Program-made: the position numbers and the translations under genes | Source of the DNA: Petrosia ficiformis | Lineage: Eukaryota > Porifera > Demospongiae > Haplosclerida > Petrosiidae | Reading direction: 5' to 3' | Assembly: GCA_947044365.1 (NCBI GenBank) | Contig: OX345636.1 | Coordinates: forward strand, 8,266,001 to 8,330,000 | Length of the DNA stretch: 64,000 nucleotides | The notes under the pieces: model-generated | Database searches by the model: none | What the model was told of the DNA's origin: nothing | The model's input: only the letters and a program-made list of their open reading frames with translations | Part shown: one piece after another, positions 34,764 through 47,911 of the stretch | Position numbering within the stretch: the stretch's first letter is position 1 | Layout of the letters: the number at the start of each line of letters is the position of its first letter

Positions 34764-35870
34764 ATGGTCTACAGTTCCTACGTTAAACAAAGAATTCTTC
34801 GCTATTGGAGTGAAGGACTTAGAGCACCATCTATTGCAAAGAAGCTGTTGGAAGAGGAAGTTGTAGTTACTAGAGTTGGAGTGCATAAGTTCATCGAGCA
34901 GTATAAAAGGACAGGAAGAATATCGAGAAAGCCTGGATCAGGGAGACCATCAAAGGTAACTGATGAGATAAAGAAAATTGTAGACGATCAAATGGAGAAG
35001 GATGACGAAACAAGCGCTGTTCAGTTGCATTCCCTGTTAGTTAATAAAGGATACAAGATCTCCTTAGCTACAATTCTACGATGCCGGTCATCCTTAAGAT
35101 GGACTTTTCGAGGCAGCGCGTACTGTCAGCTCATCAGAGTCATCAACAAAGAAAAGAGACTAACATGGGCTAAAGAAAACGCGAATGAAGAATTCAAAGA
35201 CGTAATTTTTACAGATGAATGCTCAGTTCAACTAGAGACCCACAGAAGATTCTGTTGTAGACGAAACGGGGAAAGACCAAAACCAAAACCAAGGTATATA
35301 TATATAATACAATACTATTTTTAATTATTAAAATAATTCATAACAATAATAGTTATTATTGATATAATGATTATTGGTATATATATATTTCATTATCCTA
35401 GGGCCAAACATCCAGTGAAAGTCCACGTCTGGGCCGGCATCAGTCAAAGGGGGAGGACGGGGATATGTATTTTTGAGGGTATGATGAATGCGGTTCTGTA
35501 TGTGAATATCCTTCAAGAAACTCTTGTACCATTTATTAAAGCTGTCTACCCAGACCAACACAGATTCATGCAGGATAACGATCCTAAACACGTTTCTAAC
35601 CATGCCAAACAATACTTTCAAGACAACAATATAAACTGGTGGCGTACTCCTCCAGAGTCTCCGGATCTTAATCCAATTGAAAATCTCTGGCATGAGTTAA
35701 AAGAATACTTACGTAGAGAAGTGAAACCAAGAACAAAAGCGCAGTTAATTAGTGGCATTCAAGAATTTTGGAGTACAGTTGATGTGCGAAAGTGTCGTAA
35801 ATACATAAATCATCTGAAGAAAGTAATACCTCAAGTGATAGATTTGAATGGAGATGCAAGTGGATATTAA
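34764..35870 (+). CDS. Tc1/mariner-type transposase with one intron
   Basis: Exon 1 is 34764..35293 and exon 2 is 35402..35870, split by a 108-bp GT-AG intron; the phase joins as AG|G, then AKHPVKVHVWAGIS. The N-terminus is a paired-like helix-turn-helix (YWSEGLRAPSIAKKLLEEEV; GRISRKPGSGRPSKVTDE) that binds the inverted repeats. The catalytic core has VIFTDECS, HRFMQDNDPKHVSNHAKQYF and SPDLNPIENLWHELK, giving the D-D-E triad. About 332 residues is normal for Tc1. No stop or frameshift is seen, so it may be active. Introns are unusual in this family. I read a frame that opens before the exon-2 splice acceptor as unspliced intron. Confidence 0.9.
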
Positions 35871-36244
35871 TGTTTGTTTCATATTTCATGTTTTTTTTTG
35901 TTACCTTCACCAATGATGACGATTAAACTATTGAAAATCTGAGGTGAAACAAAAAACGGTTCTTCTAAGAACCACCACATTTACAAAAGGTTCACTTTAA
36001 ATGAAATAATAATTATATATTTACAATTAATTTTAGATTAGTTTCTGTACAACAATTATATAGGGCATTCAAGCATGAAATTATTCTATTCTGTGGCTTG
36101 TATAAGTATTATACTAGTTGATTAGGGTAATAGCTATTCTTATGACAGTTAAATGAATTCTTTATTTTTAATAAAATGACAATACTTATAATGAGGTCTG
36201 TTAATTGATGTGCATGTTTAAGTGATTTGATGAAATGACAATAC
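35871..36244. other. Convergent 3' ends inside the Tc1 element
   Basis: 374 bp between the two stop codons, AT-rich, with an AATAAA-type word near 36168 and a repeated TTAAxTGATGxGCATG / GATGAAATGACAATACTTAT phrase (about 36175-36250). Confidence 0.5.
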
Positions 36245-37884
36245 TTATGATGAAGTGTGATGGATTCTTTTAGCCCTTAGAACTTTGCAGCACTGGTTTA
36301 TGCTACCAATACAAGTTGCCCATAACAGCTCAAATCCAGCTGGATTTTTCCAATGTGAAGGAAACTGCCGGAAAAGTATCTCTTTTAGTTGTCCCAACTC
36401 ACGAAGTGGTAGAGCTGGTAACTCCCTACATCCTGAAACAGTACACTGTGCAAGAACATGGGTGCCAAAGACAGCTTCACGTGCAAGTTTGACTGCTAAT
36501 GTTCCCACTCTGGACTCACATCTAAGCTTTTGATAACGGATAAGAACATCATCAACAGGGAGTAATTTAGTTCTTTGAATTTCAGACGATGGCAATGGAG
36601 GGCGACAAGAAGACTTGGGATATAATATAATGGGTGATGCTCCAGTACTTGATGGTGACACTTGTGGGTTAGAATTTATTGATGGTTGTATCAAGTTAGT
36701 AGTTAGCATTAGAGGATCATATGAATAAGATGATTGAAGTTGTGTAGATAAATGAAGTGGTTGATTAATAGACATATAATTGTTTGTAGGGTATGGTGGG
36801 TACATGGGAGGAGGGAGAGGAGAAGGGAGAGGAGGAACAGGTTCACTCATGTGGCAATCATCATCATCTTCAAACATATCATCTACATCAAATGTACTGT
36901 TCAATTGGGCGTGGTTACTGTGGTAACCTCCTTCATTTGTTTTTTTTATGTCACTGATACAGCTCTTCAATACAACAATCTCCTCTTCCATATTATTCAC
37001 TTTGGTCTTCAAATTCTTGTTTTCATCTTTAATGATGCTAAATTCAGTTCTTAAATCTGCACATTCTTTTTTCAATAACCCCACACTTTCTTCTAAGTCA
37101 CAAATAGTGATTTCCAGAAGTAGGGGATCTAACAGAATATAATGTTTATGTTATTTTCTATAGTACAGTATATTTTATAATTATTGTTTAAATGTATCCT
37201 TGTCCTACCTGATTGAGATATAGCTGAATTTCCATCAGTATTTTCTGAATTGTCATTCTTTTCTTCTTCACAATGAAGTGTAATTTTGTCTTCTATGCTG
37301 TTGTCCTTTATCTTCCCTTTTTCTACTTCATCATGGAGCATTATTTGTAATATATTTCCAGTTGGCTTTAATGGATCTGAGGTGATAAGTAGCAAAAAGT
37401 ACATGGACATGCATCTGGCAATTTATCTGACCAACCTACCTTTTACTTTTGACTTTTTGGCTTTCTTCTTCATCTCACAGTGATTGTTTTCCTTTTCATT
37501 ATCAATACTCCTTTTATTAGCTCTACCTGTTAAAGCGGAATGAATCAATAATGGGTTTAGATACACATAAATACCAACCTCTTCCTTAATAGTCAACCAT
37601 GTTTCGAAGTCAAATTCCTCAAAATACTGGAGTTACAAGTTCTTCGATTGTTGTTCGCGGCCAACGCCCACTTTTAAAGGCTCGCTACTCTTCTCCATTG
37701 GTTTGATATAAGGACCTTTGCTGCTAATTAAAGCTACAGCGATAGCTAGGTTTAAAGAAAACGGACTCATCACTTTGTGTCTAAGAACATTCATGCCAAG
37801 TTTAGAATCCACACCGATTCTGCTACTATCGAGCCATTTGCTGGCGATTGTTTGCTTTTTTCGTACATCTAAACTACAATACAC
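36245..37884 (-). CDS. BEN-domain protein carried by the Tc1 element
   Basis: Exon 36245..37128 holds a coiled coil (EFSIIKDENKNLKTKVNNME), an acidic patch (DVDDMFEDDDD), a proline-rich stretch (PLPSPLPPPMYPPYP) and a C-terminal BEN-like domain of about 100 residues (LLPVDDVLIRYQKLRCESRV, TLAVKLAREAVFGTHVLAQC, LPLRELGQLKEILFRQFP). BEN domains bind DNA and act in chromatin repression. Exon 37209..37376 is acidic. Exon 37440.. is basic and nuclear-signal-like (EMKKKAKKSKVK). All join in phase 1 with good GT-AG sites. Upstream, 37636..37884 is open in the same frame but is separated by TAA at 37633. Either an intron removes it or the 5' end is damaged. An ATG GAG start near 37968 is an alternative. 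The family call rests on pattern memory. Confidence 0.75.
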
Positions 37885-38141
37885 ACTCTCGCTGTCACAT
37901 CATTTGCAGGTAATGAAATCCAGGTATAGTAGGCGAGGAAACGTTTGTGCGTGAGCGCCTCCATTTAAATAATAAAAATTAATAATGATTAATAAAAATT
38001 AATTTTAATTTTGCGTTATTTTCGCGTAATTAAATGACGCTGCGTACGCGTAGTACTTGTGAACGTAGTATCAACCGTAATACGCACGTATCACCAACGT
38101 ACTACTCTTACGTAACGTAAACTTTTTTTTGAGGGCTACTG

Positions 38142-38360
38142 TATGATATAAACATGCAGCTACCACTGGTATTGACAATAGAAACACTGATGAATCTAAC
38201 TGGAAACGTCTAGTAAGGCCACTAGCTACACTCTACTTGAATTGCTTTATACCAGGTACATCAGTGTCTTTAATGTTGAGATGAACTTTAATTACCTGTG
38301 AAATGGCTACAGCTATTATCTATCGACACTGATGTATTTTCTTCAGCAGAGAGCCAAGTA
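38142..38360. other. Short unassigned stretch right of the Tc1 element
   Basis: No exon continuing the kinase gene was recognised here. Confidence 0.4.
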
Positions 38361-39452
38361 CTAGTTGCAGCTAGTGGCTTCAATAAATTGGAATTGGAAA
38401 CTTTGCCTGTCAGATGGTTTTGTGACATCTTTATCATATAAAACAGCCATGACTGCAGGTTGCTGAAATTGCACTACTTCTAGCATTTCATAGGTAGAAT
38501 TCCATCTTGTTGCTACACATTGCTTAAGACAAATCCTGACAATGCCAAAAGAAACCTGTTCTGTTTTCAAAGCATCTGAAGATACGGTGGAATGTCTGAA
38601 GTGAGCCACTACTAACTTTTTGATACGAACTATTAATTCTCGTACAGGTGTCACTTTGTTTAAGGCATCATCGATTGCTAATTGAAGGGTGTGCCCTGCA
38701 CACTGCAGATGGAATGTGAAGTGGGCTGCAAGTTCCATTGCCAAGTTCATATCGGCAGAATTGTCATACACAGTAGTAAATACAGTTTCGGAAATTTCAA
38801 AGAGTTCCATAGCTGATTGTATGCATGCAGCTATATTAATAGCTGTGTGTCTCTCTTCAAAATGCTCAGCCTTTAGTACAAAATTCTTCAACTCCCAGGT
38901 TTCAGTAATAAATTGAGCAGTTAGCGCTACATATGATGTTGTAGTATGACTTGTCCACAAGTCAATAGTCAAACTTATGAATTTACCATCCTTAGGAAGG
39001 GCAGGCTGTTACTTGAGGAAGGAGATCCTTGTATCTTTTCTCGGTATACCTAACAATGGTTTGACGGCTAGGAAGTTTATAGTTAGGCTCAATTGAACGT
39101 CTAAAACCCTCATTACTAACAACAGAAAATGGGCACAAGTCATGAGTAATCATTTCACTGTTAAGTGTAGTGAGCATTTTTCTCTAGAGCACGGCCTCGT
39201 ATGTGCAACAACTGACTTGAAACCACAATCAAGGAGACTACTCTGGGTCTTTTTTACACCTTCTGTAGCATTCATTAATTCTTCTGAATGAAGTCCCTGA
39301 AGATATTTGAGTAAGGTGCTAGTGCTGGAGCCTTTGTAGCCCATCTGTTTCGAGCACAACACACATGTTGCATTGTTCTTGTCCTTATTTTCTTTAAAAA
39401 AGTGTCAAACAACACTCGTTTTCTTTGTCTTACTTTGATTTGCTGTTGCCAT
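38361..39452 (-). pseudogene. hAT/ZBED transposase, second, truncated copy
   Basis: The start MATANQSKTKKTSVV at 39452 is followed at once by TGA where the family usually has W. A BED-finger remnant follows (NNATCVV, CSKQMGYKGSSTSTLLKYLQ) with a frame change, and another change lies near 39160. The longest piece (38361..38972) has the hAT core: TIDLWTSHTTTSYVAL, TTVYDNSADMNLAMELAAHF, LQCAGHTLQLAI and CVATRWNSTYEMLEVV. It stops before the dimerisation region. No terminal repeats were found. It is a different lineage from the hAT at 12754-14598, given the low similarity between motifs. Confidence 0.9.
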
Positions 39453-39716
39453 GCCTGACAATGTGGACACTATACTTGTAAACGCCCACAAATCAATTTT
39501 GATTTACGTACATATACATCTGGAAGAAGTTTGGTTGACGTTGCAAACGTTAAAGTTCAATGGCGAGTAAACAATGCGATGTGCTGAGTATCCGGGTAGC
39601 TGCTAATTTTAAAAGTTTGGTTACTCGGCTCCAAATTTTGTACCCGTGGCCAGCACTAATGTACGATAATAACGATATAGTGATATTTTCATCATTTACT
39701 TTATTATCTATCATCA
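39453..39716. other. Unassigned DNA between hAT remnant and satellite
   Basis: No feature recognised. Confidence 0.4.
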
Positions 39717-42700
39717 TGATATACATACACTTGTGTATGCACATGTGTATTAGACTGATCATGATATACATACACTTGTGTATCCACATGTGTATTAGCC
39801 TGATCATGATATACATACACTTGTGTATGCACATGTGTATTAGCCTGATCATGATATACATACACTTGTGTATGCACATGTGTATTAGACTGATCATGAT
39901 ATACATACACTTGTGTATCCACATGTGTATTAGCCTGATCATGATATACATACACTTGTGTATCCACATGTGTATTAGACTGATCATGATATACATGTGT
40001 ACATACACTTGTGTATGCACATGTGTATTAGACTGATCATGATATACATACACTTGTGTATCCACATGTGTATTAGCCTGATCATGATATACATACACTT
40101 GTGTATGCACATGTGTATTAGACTGATCATGATATACATACACTTGTGTATGCACATGTGTATTAGACTGATCATGATATACATACACTTGTGTATCCAC
40201 ATGTGTATTAGACTGATCATGATATACATGTGTACATACACTTGTGTATGCACATGTGTATTAGACTGAACATGATATACATACACTTGTGTATGCACAT
40301 GTGTATTAGACTGATCATGATATAAATACACTTGTGTATCCACATGTGTATTAGACTGAACATGATATACGCACACTTGTGTATGCACATGTGTATTAGA
40401 CTGATCATGATATAAATACACTTGTGTATGCACATGTGTATTAGACTGATCATGATATACATGTGTACATACACTTGTGTATGCACATGTGTATTAGACT
40501 GAACATGATATACATACACTTGTGTATGCACATGTGTATTAGACTGATCATGATATAAATACACTTGTGTATCCACATGTGTATTAGACTGAACATGATA
40601 TACACACACTTGTGTATGCACATGTGTATTAGACTGATCGTGATATATATACACTTGTGTATGCACATGTGTATTAGACTGATCATGATATAAATACACT
40701 TGTGTATCCACATGTGTATTAGACTGAACATGATATACACACACTTGTGTATGCACATGTGTATTAGACTGATCATGATATACATGTGTACATACACTTG
40801 TGTATGCACATGTGTATTAGACTGAACATGATATACATACACTTGTGTATGCACATTTGTATCGGACTGATCATGATATAAATACACTTGTGTATGCACA
40901 TGTGTATTAGACTGATCATGATATACATGTGTACATACACTTGTGTATGCACATGTGTATTAGACTGAACATGATATACATACACTTGTGTATGCACATG
41001 TGTATTAGACTGATCATGATATAAATACACTTGTGTATCCACATGTGTATTAGACTGAACATGATATACACACACTTGTGTATGCACATGTGTATTAGAC
41101 TGATCGTGATATACATACACTTGTGTATGCACATGTGTATTAGACTGATCATGATATAAATACACTTGTGTATCCACATCTGTATTAGACTGAACATGAT
41201 ATACACACACTTGTGTATGCACATGTGTATTAGACTGATCATGATATACATGTGTACATACACTTGTGTATGCGCATGTGTATTAGACTGAACATGATTT
41301 ACATACACTTGTGTATGCACATGTGTATTAGACTGATCATGATATACATACACTTGTGTATCCACATGTGTATTAGACTGATCATGATATAAATACACTT
41401 GTGTATGCACATGTGTATTAGACTGATCATGATATACATGTGTACATACACTTGTGTATGCACATGTGTATTAGACTGAACATGATATACATACACTTGT
41501 GTATGCACATGTGTATTAGACTGATCGTGATATAAATACACTTGTGTATCCACATGTGTATTAGACTGATCATGATATACACACACTTGTGTATGCACAT
41601 GTGTATTAGACTGAACATGATATACACACACTTGTGTATGCACATGTGTATTAGACTGATCATGATATAAATACACTTGTGTATCCACATGTGTATTAGA
41701 CTGAACATGATATACACACACTTGTGTATGCACATGTGTATTAGACTGATCATGATATACATACACTTGTGTATGCACGTGTGTATTAGAGTGATCATGA
41801 TATACATACACTTGTGTATGCACATGTGTATTAGACTGATCATGATATACATACACTTGTGTATGCACATGTGTATTAGACTGATCATGATATACATACA
41901 CTTGTGTATGCACATGTGTATTAGACTGATCATGATATACAATGTACATACACTTGTGTATCCACATGTGTATTAGCCTGATCATGATATACATACACTT
42001 GTGTATGCACATGTGTATTAGACTGATCATGATATACATACACTTGTGTATGCACATGTGTATTAGCCTGATCATGATATACATACACTTGTGTATGCAC
42101 ATGTGTATTAGAGTGATCATGATATACATACACTTGTGTATGCACATGTGTATTAGACTGATCATGATATACATACACTTGTGTATGCACATGTGTATTA
42201 GACTGATCATGATATACATACACTTGTGTATGCACATGTGTATTAGACTGATCATGATATACATGTGTACATACACTTGTGTATGCACATGTGTATTAGA
42301 CTGAACATGATATACATACACTTGTGTATGCACATGTGTATTAGAGTGATCATGATATACATACACTTGTGTATGCACATGTGTATTAGACTGATCATGA
42401 TATACATACACTTGTGTATCCACATGTGTATTAGACTGATCATGATATACATACACTTGTGTGTGCACATGTGTATTAGACTGATCATGATATACATGTG
42501 TACATACACTTGTGTATGCACATGTGTATTAGACTGAACATGATATACATACACTTGTGTATGCACATGTGTATTAGACTGATCATGATATAAATACACT
42601 TGTGTATCCACATGTGTATTAGACTGATCATGATATACATGTGTACATACACTTGTGTATGCGCATGTGTATTAGACTGAACATGATTTACATACACTTG

Positions 42701-45700
42701 TGTATGCACATGTGTATTAGACTGATCATGATATAAATACACTTGTGTATCCACATGTGTATTAGACTGAACATGATATACACACACTTGTGTATGCACA
42801 TGTGTATTAGACTGATCATGATATACATACACTTGTGTATGCACATGTGTATTAGACTAATCATGATATACATGTGTACATACACTTGTGTATGCACATG
42901 TGTATTAGACTGAACATGATATACATACACTTGTGTATGCACATGTGTATTACACTGATCATGATATAAATACACTTGTGTATCCACATGTGTATTAGAC
43001 TGATCATGATATACATGTGTACATACACTTGTGTATGCACATGTGTATTAGACTGATCATGATATAAATACACTTGTGTATCCACATGTGTATTAGACTG
43101 AACGTGATATACACACACTTGTGTATGCACATGTGTATTAGACTGATCATGATATAAATACACTTGTGTATCCACATGTGTATTAGACTGAACATGATAT
43201 ACACACACTTGTGTATGCACATGTGTATTAGACTGATCATGATATACATGTGTACATACACTTGTGTATGCGCATGTGTATTAGACTGAACATGATTTAC
43301 ATACACTTGTGTATGCACATGTGTATTAGACTGATCATGATATACATACACTTGTGTATCCACATGTGTATTAGACTGATCATGATATAAATACACTTGT
43401 GTATGCACATGTGTATTAGACTGATCATGATATACATGTGTACATACACTTGTGTATGCACATGTGTATTAGACTGAACATGATATACATACACTTGTGT
43501 ATGCACATGTGTATTAGACTGATCATGATATAAATACACTTGTGTATCCACATGTGTATTAGACTGATCATGATATACACACACTTGTGTATGCACATGT
43601 GTATTAGACTGAACATGATATACACACACTTGTGTATGCACATGTGTATTAGACTGATCATGATATAAATACACTTGTGTATCCACATGTGTATTAGACT
43701 GATCATGATATACATACACTTGTGTATGCACGTGTGTATTAGAGTGATCATGATATACATACACTTGTGTATGCACATGTGTATTAGACTGATCATGATA
43801 TACATACACTTGTGTATGCACATGTGTATTAGACTGATCATGATATACATACACTTGTGTATGCACATGTGTATTAGACTGATCATGATATACAATGTAC
43901 ATACACTTGTGTATCCACATGTGTATTAGCCTGATCATGATATACATACACTTGTGTATGCACATGTGTATTAGCCTGATCATGATATACATACACTTGT
44001 GTATGCACATGTGTATTAGAGTGATCATGATATACATACACTTGTGTATGCACATGTGTATTAGACTGATCATGATATACATACACTTGTGTATGCACAT
44101 GTGTATTAGACTGATCATGATATACATACACTTGTGTATGCACATGTGTATTAGACTGATCATGATATACATGTGTACATACACTTGTGTATGCACATGT
44201 GTATTAGACTGAACATGATATACATACACTTGTGTATGCACATGTGTATTAGAGTGATCATGATATACATACACTTGTGTATGCACATGTGTATTAGACT
44301 GATCATGATATACATACACTTGTGTATCCACATGTGTATTAGACTGATCATGATATACATACACTTGTGTGTGCACATGTGTATTAGACTGATCATGATA
44401 TACATGTGTACATACACTTGTGTATGCACATGTGTATTAGACTGAACATGATATACATACACTTGTGTATGCACATGTGTATTAGACTGATCATGATATA
44501 AATACACTTGTGTATCCACATGTGTATTAGACTGATCATGATATACATGTGTACATACACTTGTGTATGCGCATGTGTATTAGACTGAACATGATTTACA
44601 TACACTTGTGTATGCACATGTGTATTAGACTGATCATGATATACATACACTTGTGTATCCACATGTGTATTAGACTGATCATGATATAAATACACTTGTG
44701 TATGCACATGTGTATTAGACTGATCATGATATACATGTGTACATACACTTGTGTATGCACATGTGTATTAGACTGAACATGATATACATACACTTGTGTA
44801 TGCACATGTGTATTAGACTGATCATGATATAAATACACTTGTGTATCCACATGTGTATTAGACTGATCATGATATACACACACTTGTGTATGCACATGTG
44901 TATTAGACTGAACATGATATACACACACTTGTGTATGCACATGTGTATTAGACTGATCATGATATAAATACACTTGTGTATCCACATGTGTATTAGACTG
45001 ATCATGATATACATACACTTGTGTATGCACGTGTGTATTAGAGTGATCATGATATACATACACTTGTGTATGCACATGTGTATTAGACTGATCATGATAT
45101 ACATACACTTGTGTATGCACATGTGTATTAGACTGATCATGATATACATACACTTGTGTATGCACATGTGTATTAGACTGATCATGATATACAATGTACA
45201 TACACTTGTGTATCCACATGTGTATTAGCCTGATCATGATATACATACACTTGTGTATGCACATGTGTATTAGCCTGATCATGATATACATACACTTGTG
45301 TATGCACATGTGTATTAGAGTGATCATGATATACATACACTTGTGTATGCACATGTGTATTAGACTGATCATGATATACATACACTTGTGTATGCACATG
45401 TGTATTAGACTGATCATGATATACATACACTTGTGTATGCACATGTGTATTAGACTGATCATGATATACATGTGTACATACACTTGTGTATGCACATGTG
45501 TATTAGACTGAACATGATATACATACACTTGTGTATGCACATGTGTATTAGAGTGATCATGATATACATACACTTGTGTATGCACATGTGTATTAGACTG
45601 ATCATGATATACATACACTTGTGTATCCACATGTGTATTAGACTGATCATGATATACATACACTTGTGTGTGCACATGTGTATTAGACTGATCATGATAT

Positions 45701-47734
45701 ACATGTGTACATACACTTGTGTATGCACATGTGTATTAGACTGAACATGATATACATACACTTGTGTATGCACATGTGTATTAGACTGATCATGATATAA
45801 ATACACTTGTGTATCCACATGTGTATTAGACTGATCATGATATACATGTGTACATACACTTGTGTATGCGCATGTGTATTAGACTGAACATGATTTACAT
45901 ACACTTGTGTATGCACATGTGTATTAGACTGATCATGATATAAATACACTTGTGTATCCACATGTGTATTAGACTGAACATGATATACACACACTTGTGT
46001 ATGCACATGTGTATTAGACTGATCATGATATACATACACTTGTGTATCCACATGTGTATTAGACTGATCATGATATACATGTGTACATACACTTGTGTAT
46101 GCACATGTGTATTAGACTGAACATGATATACATACACTTGTGTATGCACATGTGTATTAGACTGATCATGATATAAATACACTTGTGTATCCACATGTGT
46201 ATTAGACTGAACATGATATACACACACTTGTGTATGCACATGTGTATTAGACTGATCATGATAGAAATACACTTGTGTATCCACATGTGTATTAGACTGA
46301 ACATGATATACACACACTTGTGTATGCACATGTGTATTAGACTGATCATGATATACATACACTTGTGTATCCACATGTGTATTACACTGATCATGATATA
46401 AATACACTTGTGTATGCACATGTGTATTAGACTGATCATGATATACATGTGTACATACACTTGTGTATGCACATGTGTATTAGACTGATCATGATATACA
46501 TGTGTACATACACTTGTGTATGCACATGTGTATTAGACTGAACATGTTATACATACACTTGTGTATGCACATGTGTATTAGACTGATCATGATATACATA
46601 CACTTGTGTATCCACATGTGTATTACACTGATCATGATATAAATACACTTGTGTATGCACATGTGTATTAGACTGATCATGATATACATGTGTACATACA
46701 CTTGTGTATGCACATGTGTATTAGACTGATCATGATATACATACACTTGTGCATGCACATGTGTATTAGACTGATCATGATATACATACACTTGTGTATG
46801 CACATGTGTATTAGAGTGATCATGATATACAATGTATATACACTTGTGTATCCACATGTGTATTAGCCTGGTCATGATATACATACACTTGTGTATGCAC
46901 ATGTGTATTAGACTGATCATGATATACATACACTTGTGTATGCACATGTGTATTAGACTGATCATGATATACATACACTTGTGTATGCACATGTGTATTA
47001 GAGTGATCATGATATACAATGTACATACACTTGTGTATCCACATGTGTATTAGCCTGATCATGATATACATACACTTGTGTATGCACATGTGTATTAGAC
47101 TGATCATGATATACATACACTTGTGTATGCACATGTGTATTAGACTGATCATGATATACATACACTTGTGTATGCACATGTGTATTAGACTGATCATGAT
47201 ATACATACACTTGTGTATGCACATGTGTATTAGCCTGATCATGATATACATACACTTGTGTATGCACATGTGTATTAGAGTGATCATGATATACATACAC
47301 TTGTGTATGCACATGTGTATTAGACTGATCATGATATACATACACTTGTGTATGCACATGTGTATTAGACTGATCATGATATACATACACTTGTGTATAC
47401 ACATGTGTATTAGACTGATCGTGATATACATACACTTGTGTATGCACATGTGTATTAGACTGATCATGATATACATGTACATACACTTGTGTATACACAT
47501 GTGTATTAGAGTGATCATGATATACATACACTTGTGTATGCACATGTGTATTAGACTGATCATGATATACGTACACTTGTGCATGCACATGTGTATTAGA
47601 CTGATCATGATATACATACACTTGTGTATGCACATGTGTATTAGACTGATCATGATATACATACACTTGTGTATCCACATGTGTATTAGACTGATCATAA
47701 TATACATACACTTGTGTATGCACATGTGTATTAG
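39717..47734. repeat. 8-kb satellite, 45-bp unit, about 175 copies
   Basis: The unit is CATACACTTGTGTATGCACA followed by TGTGTATTAGACTGATCATGATATA. Common variants are ATCC for ATGC, GAAC for GATC, CCTG for ACTG and AAAT for ACAT. A longer unit has GTGTACAT inserted and occurs at fairly regular spacing. Each unit holds palindromic cores: CACATGTG, TGATCA and near-palindromic ACACTTGTGT. The 45-bp length keeps frames open on both strands, giving repetitive frames up to 389 codons that I do not consider genes. Confidence 0.97.
43297..45894. repeat. 1,299-bp higher-order repeat, two adjacent copies
   Basis: Blocks 43297..44595 and 44596..45894 have the same order of unit variants. Every open frame in one has a same-length, same-sequence counterpart exactly 1,299 bp away. 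A third relative at about 41299-42686 has the same order but 90 bp (two units) more. This indicates recent unequal exchange. Confidence 0.9.
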
Positions 47735-47911
47735 TAGACTTATGCATTTTACAGTCTTTATATGCAAGCCACAAAAAATGTGGATGTGAGTTCCACTACA
47801 TGTATTCCTTTAGCCCTACTTGTAGTGGGTAAGACCAAAGTTTGGTGTTTTGCAGTCTAATTTGTGTTTTAGATGTTGTATTGGATCAGGTTAAGTGTTT
47901 ATTATTATATA

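Larger units (their letters stand above)
34446..38141 (+). mobile_element. Tc1-type transposon with two convergent genes
   Basis: The element starts CAGTAGCCCTCATAAAAAAG and ends CTTTTTTTTGAGGGCTACTG, an inverted repeat of about 30 bp, with TA at 34444..34445 and 38142..38143. The subterminal 150 bp at both ends are dense in ACGTA/TACGT words, possible transposase-binding repeats. At 3.7 kb it is more than twice the usual Tc1 size. It encodes a DD-E transposase with an intron (+) and, tail to tail, a multi-exon BEN-domain gene (-). MITEs at 19694, 20717 and 49361 share its CAGTA...AAAAAAGTTxACGTT ends. Confidence 0.9.

Noticed and set aside
35328..35693. 121-codon minus-strand frame
   Set aside because: Antisense shadow of transposase exon 2.
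39717..47734. CRISPR array
   Set aside because: Units are contiguous repeats without unique spacers, in an animal genome, and no Cas genes exist.
39550..47789. Dozens of frames of 70-389 codons on both strands
   Set aside because: All are translations of the 45-bp satellite; both strands and several frames are equally open.
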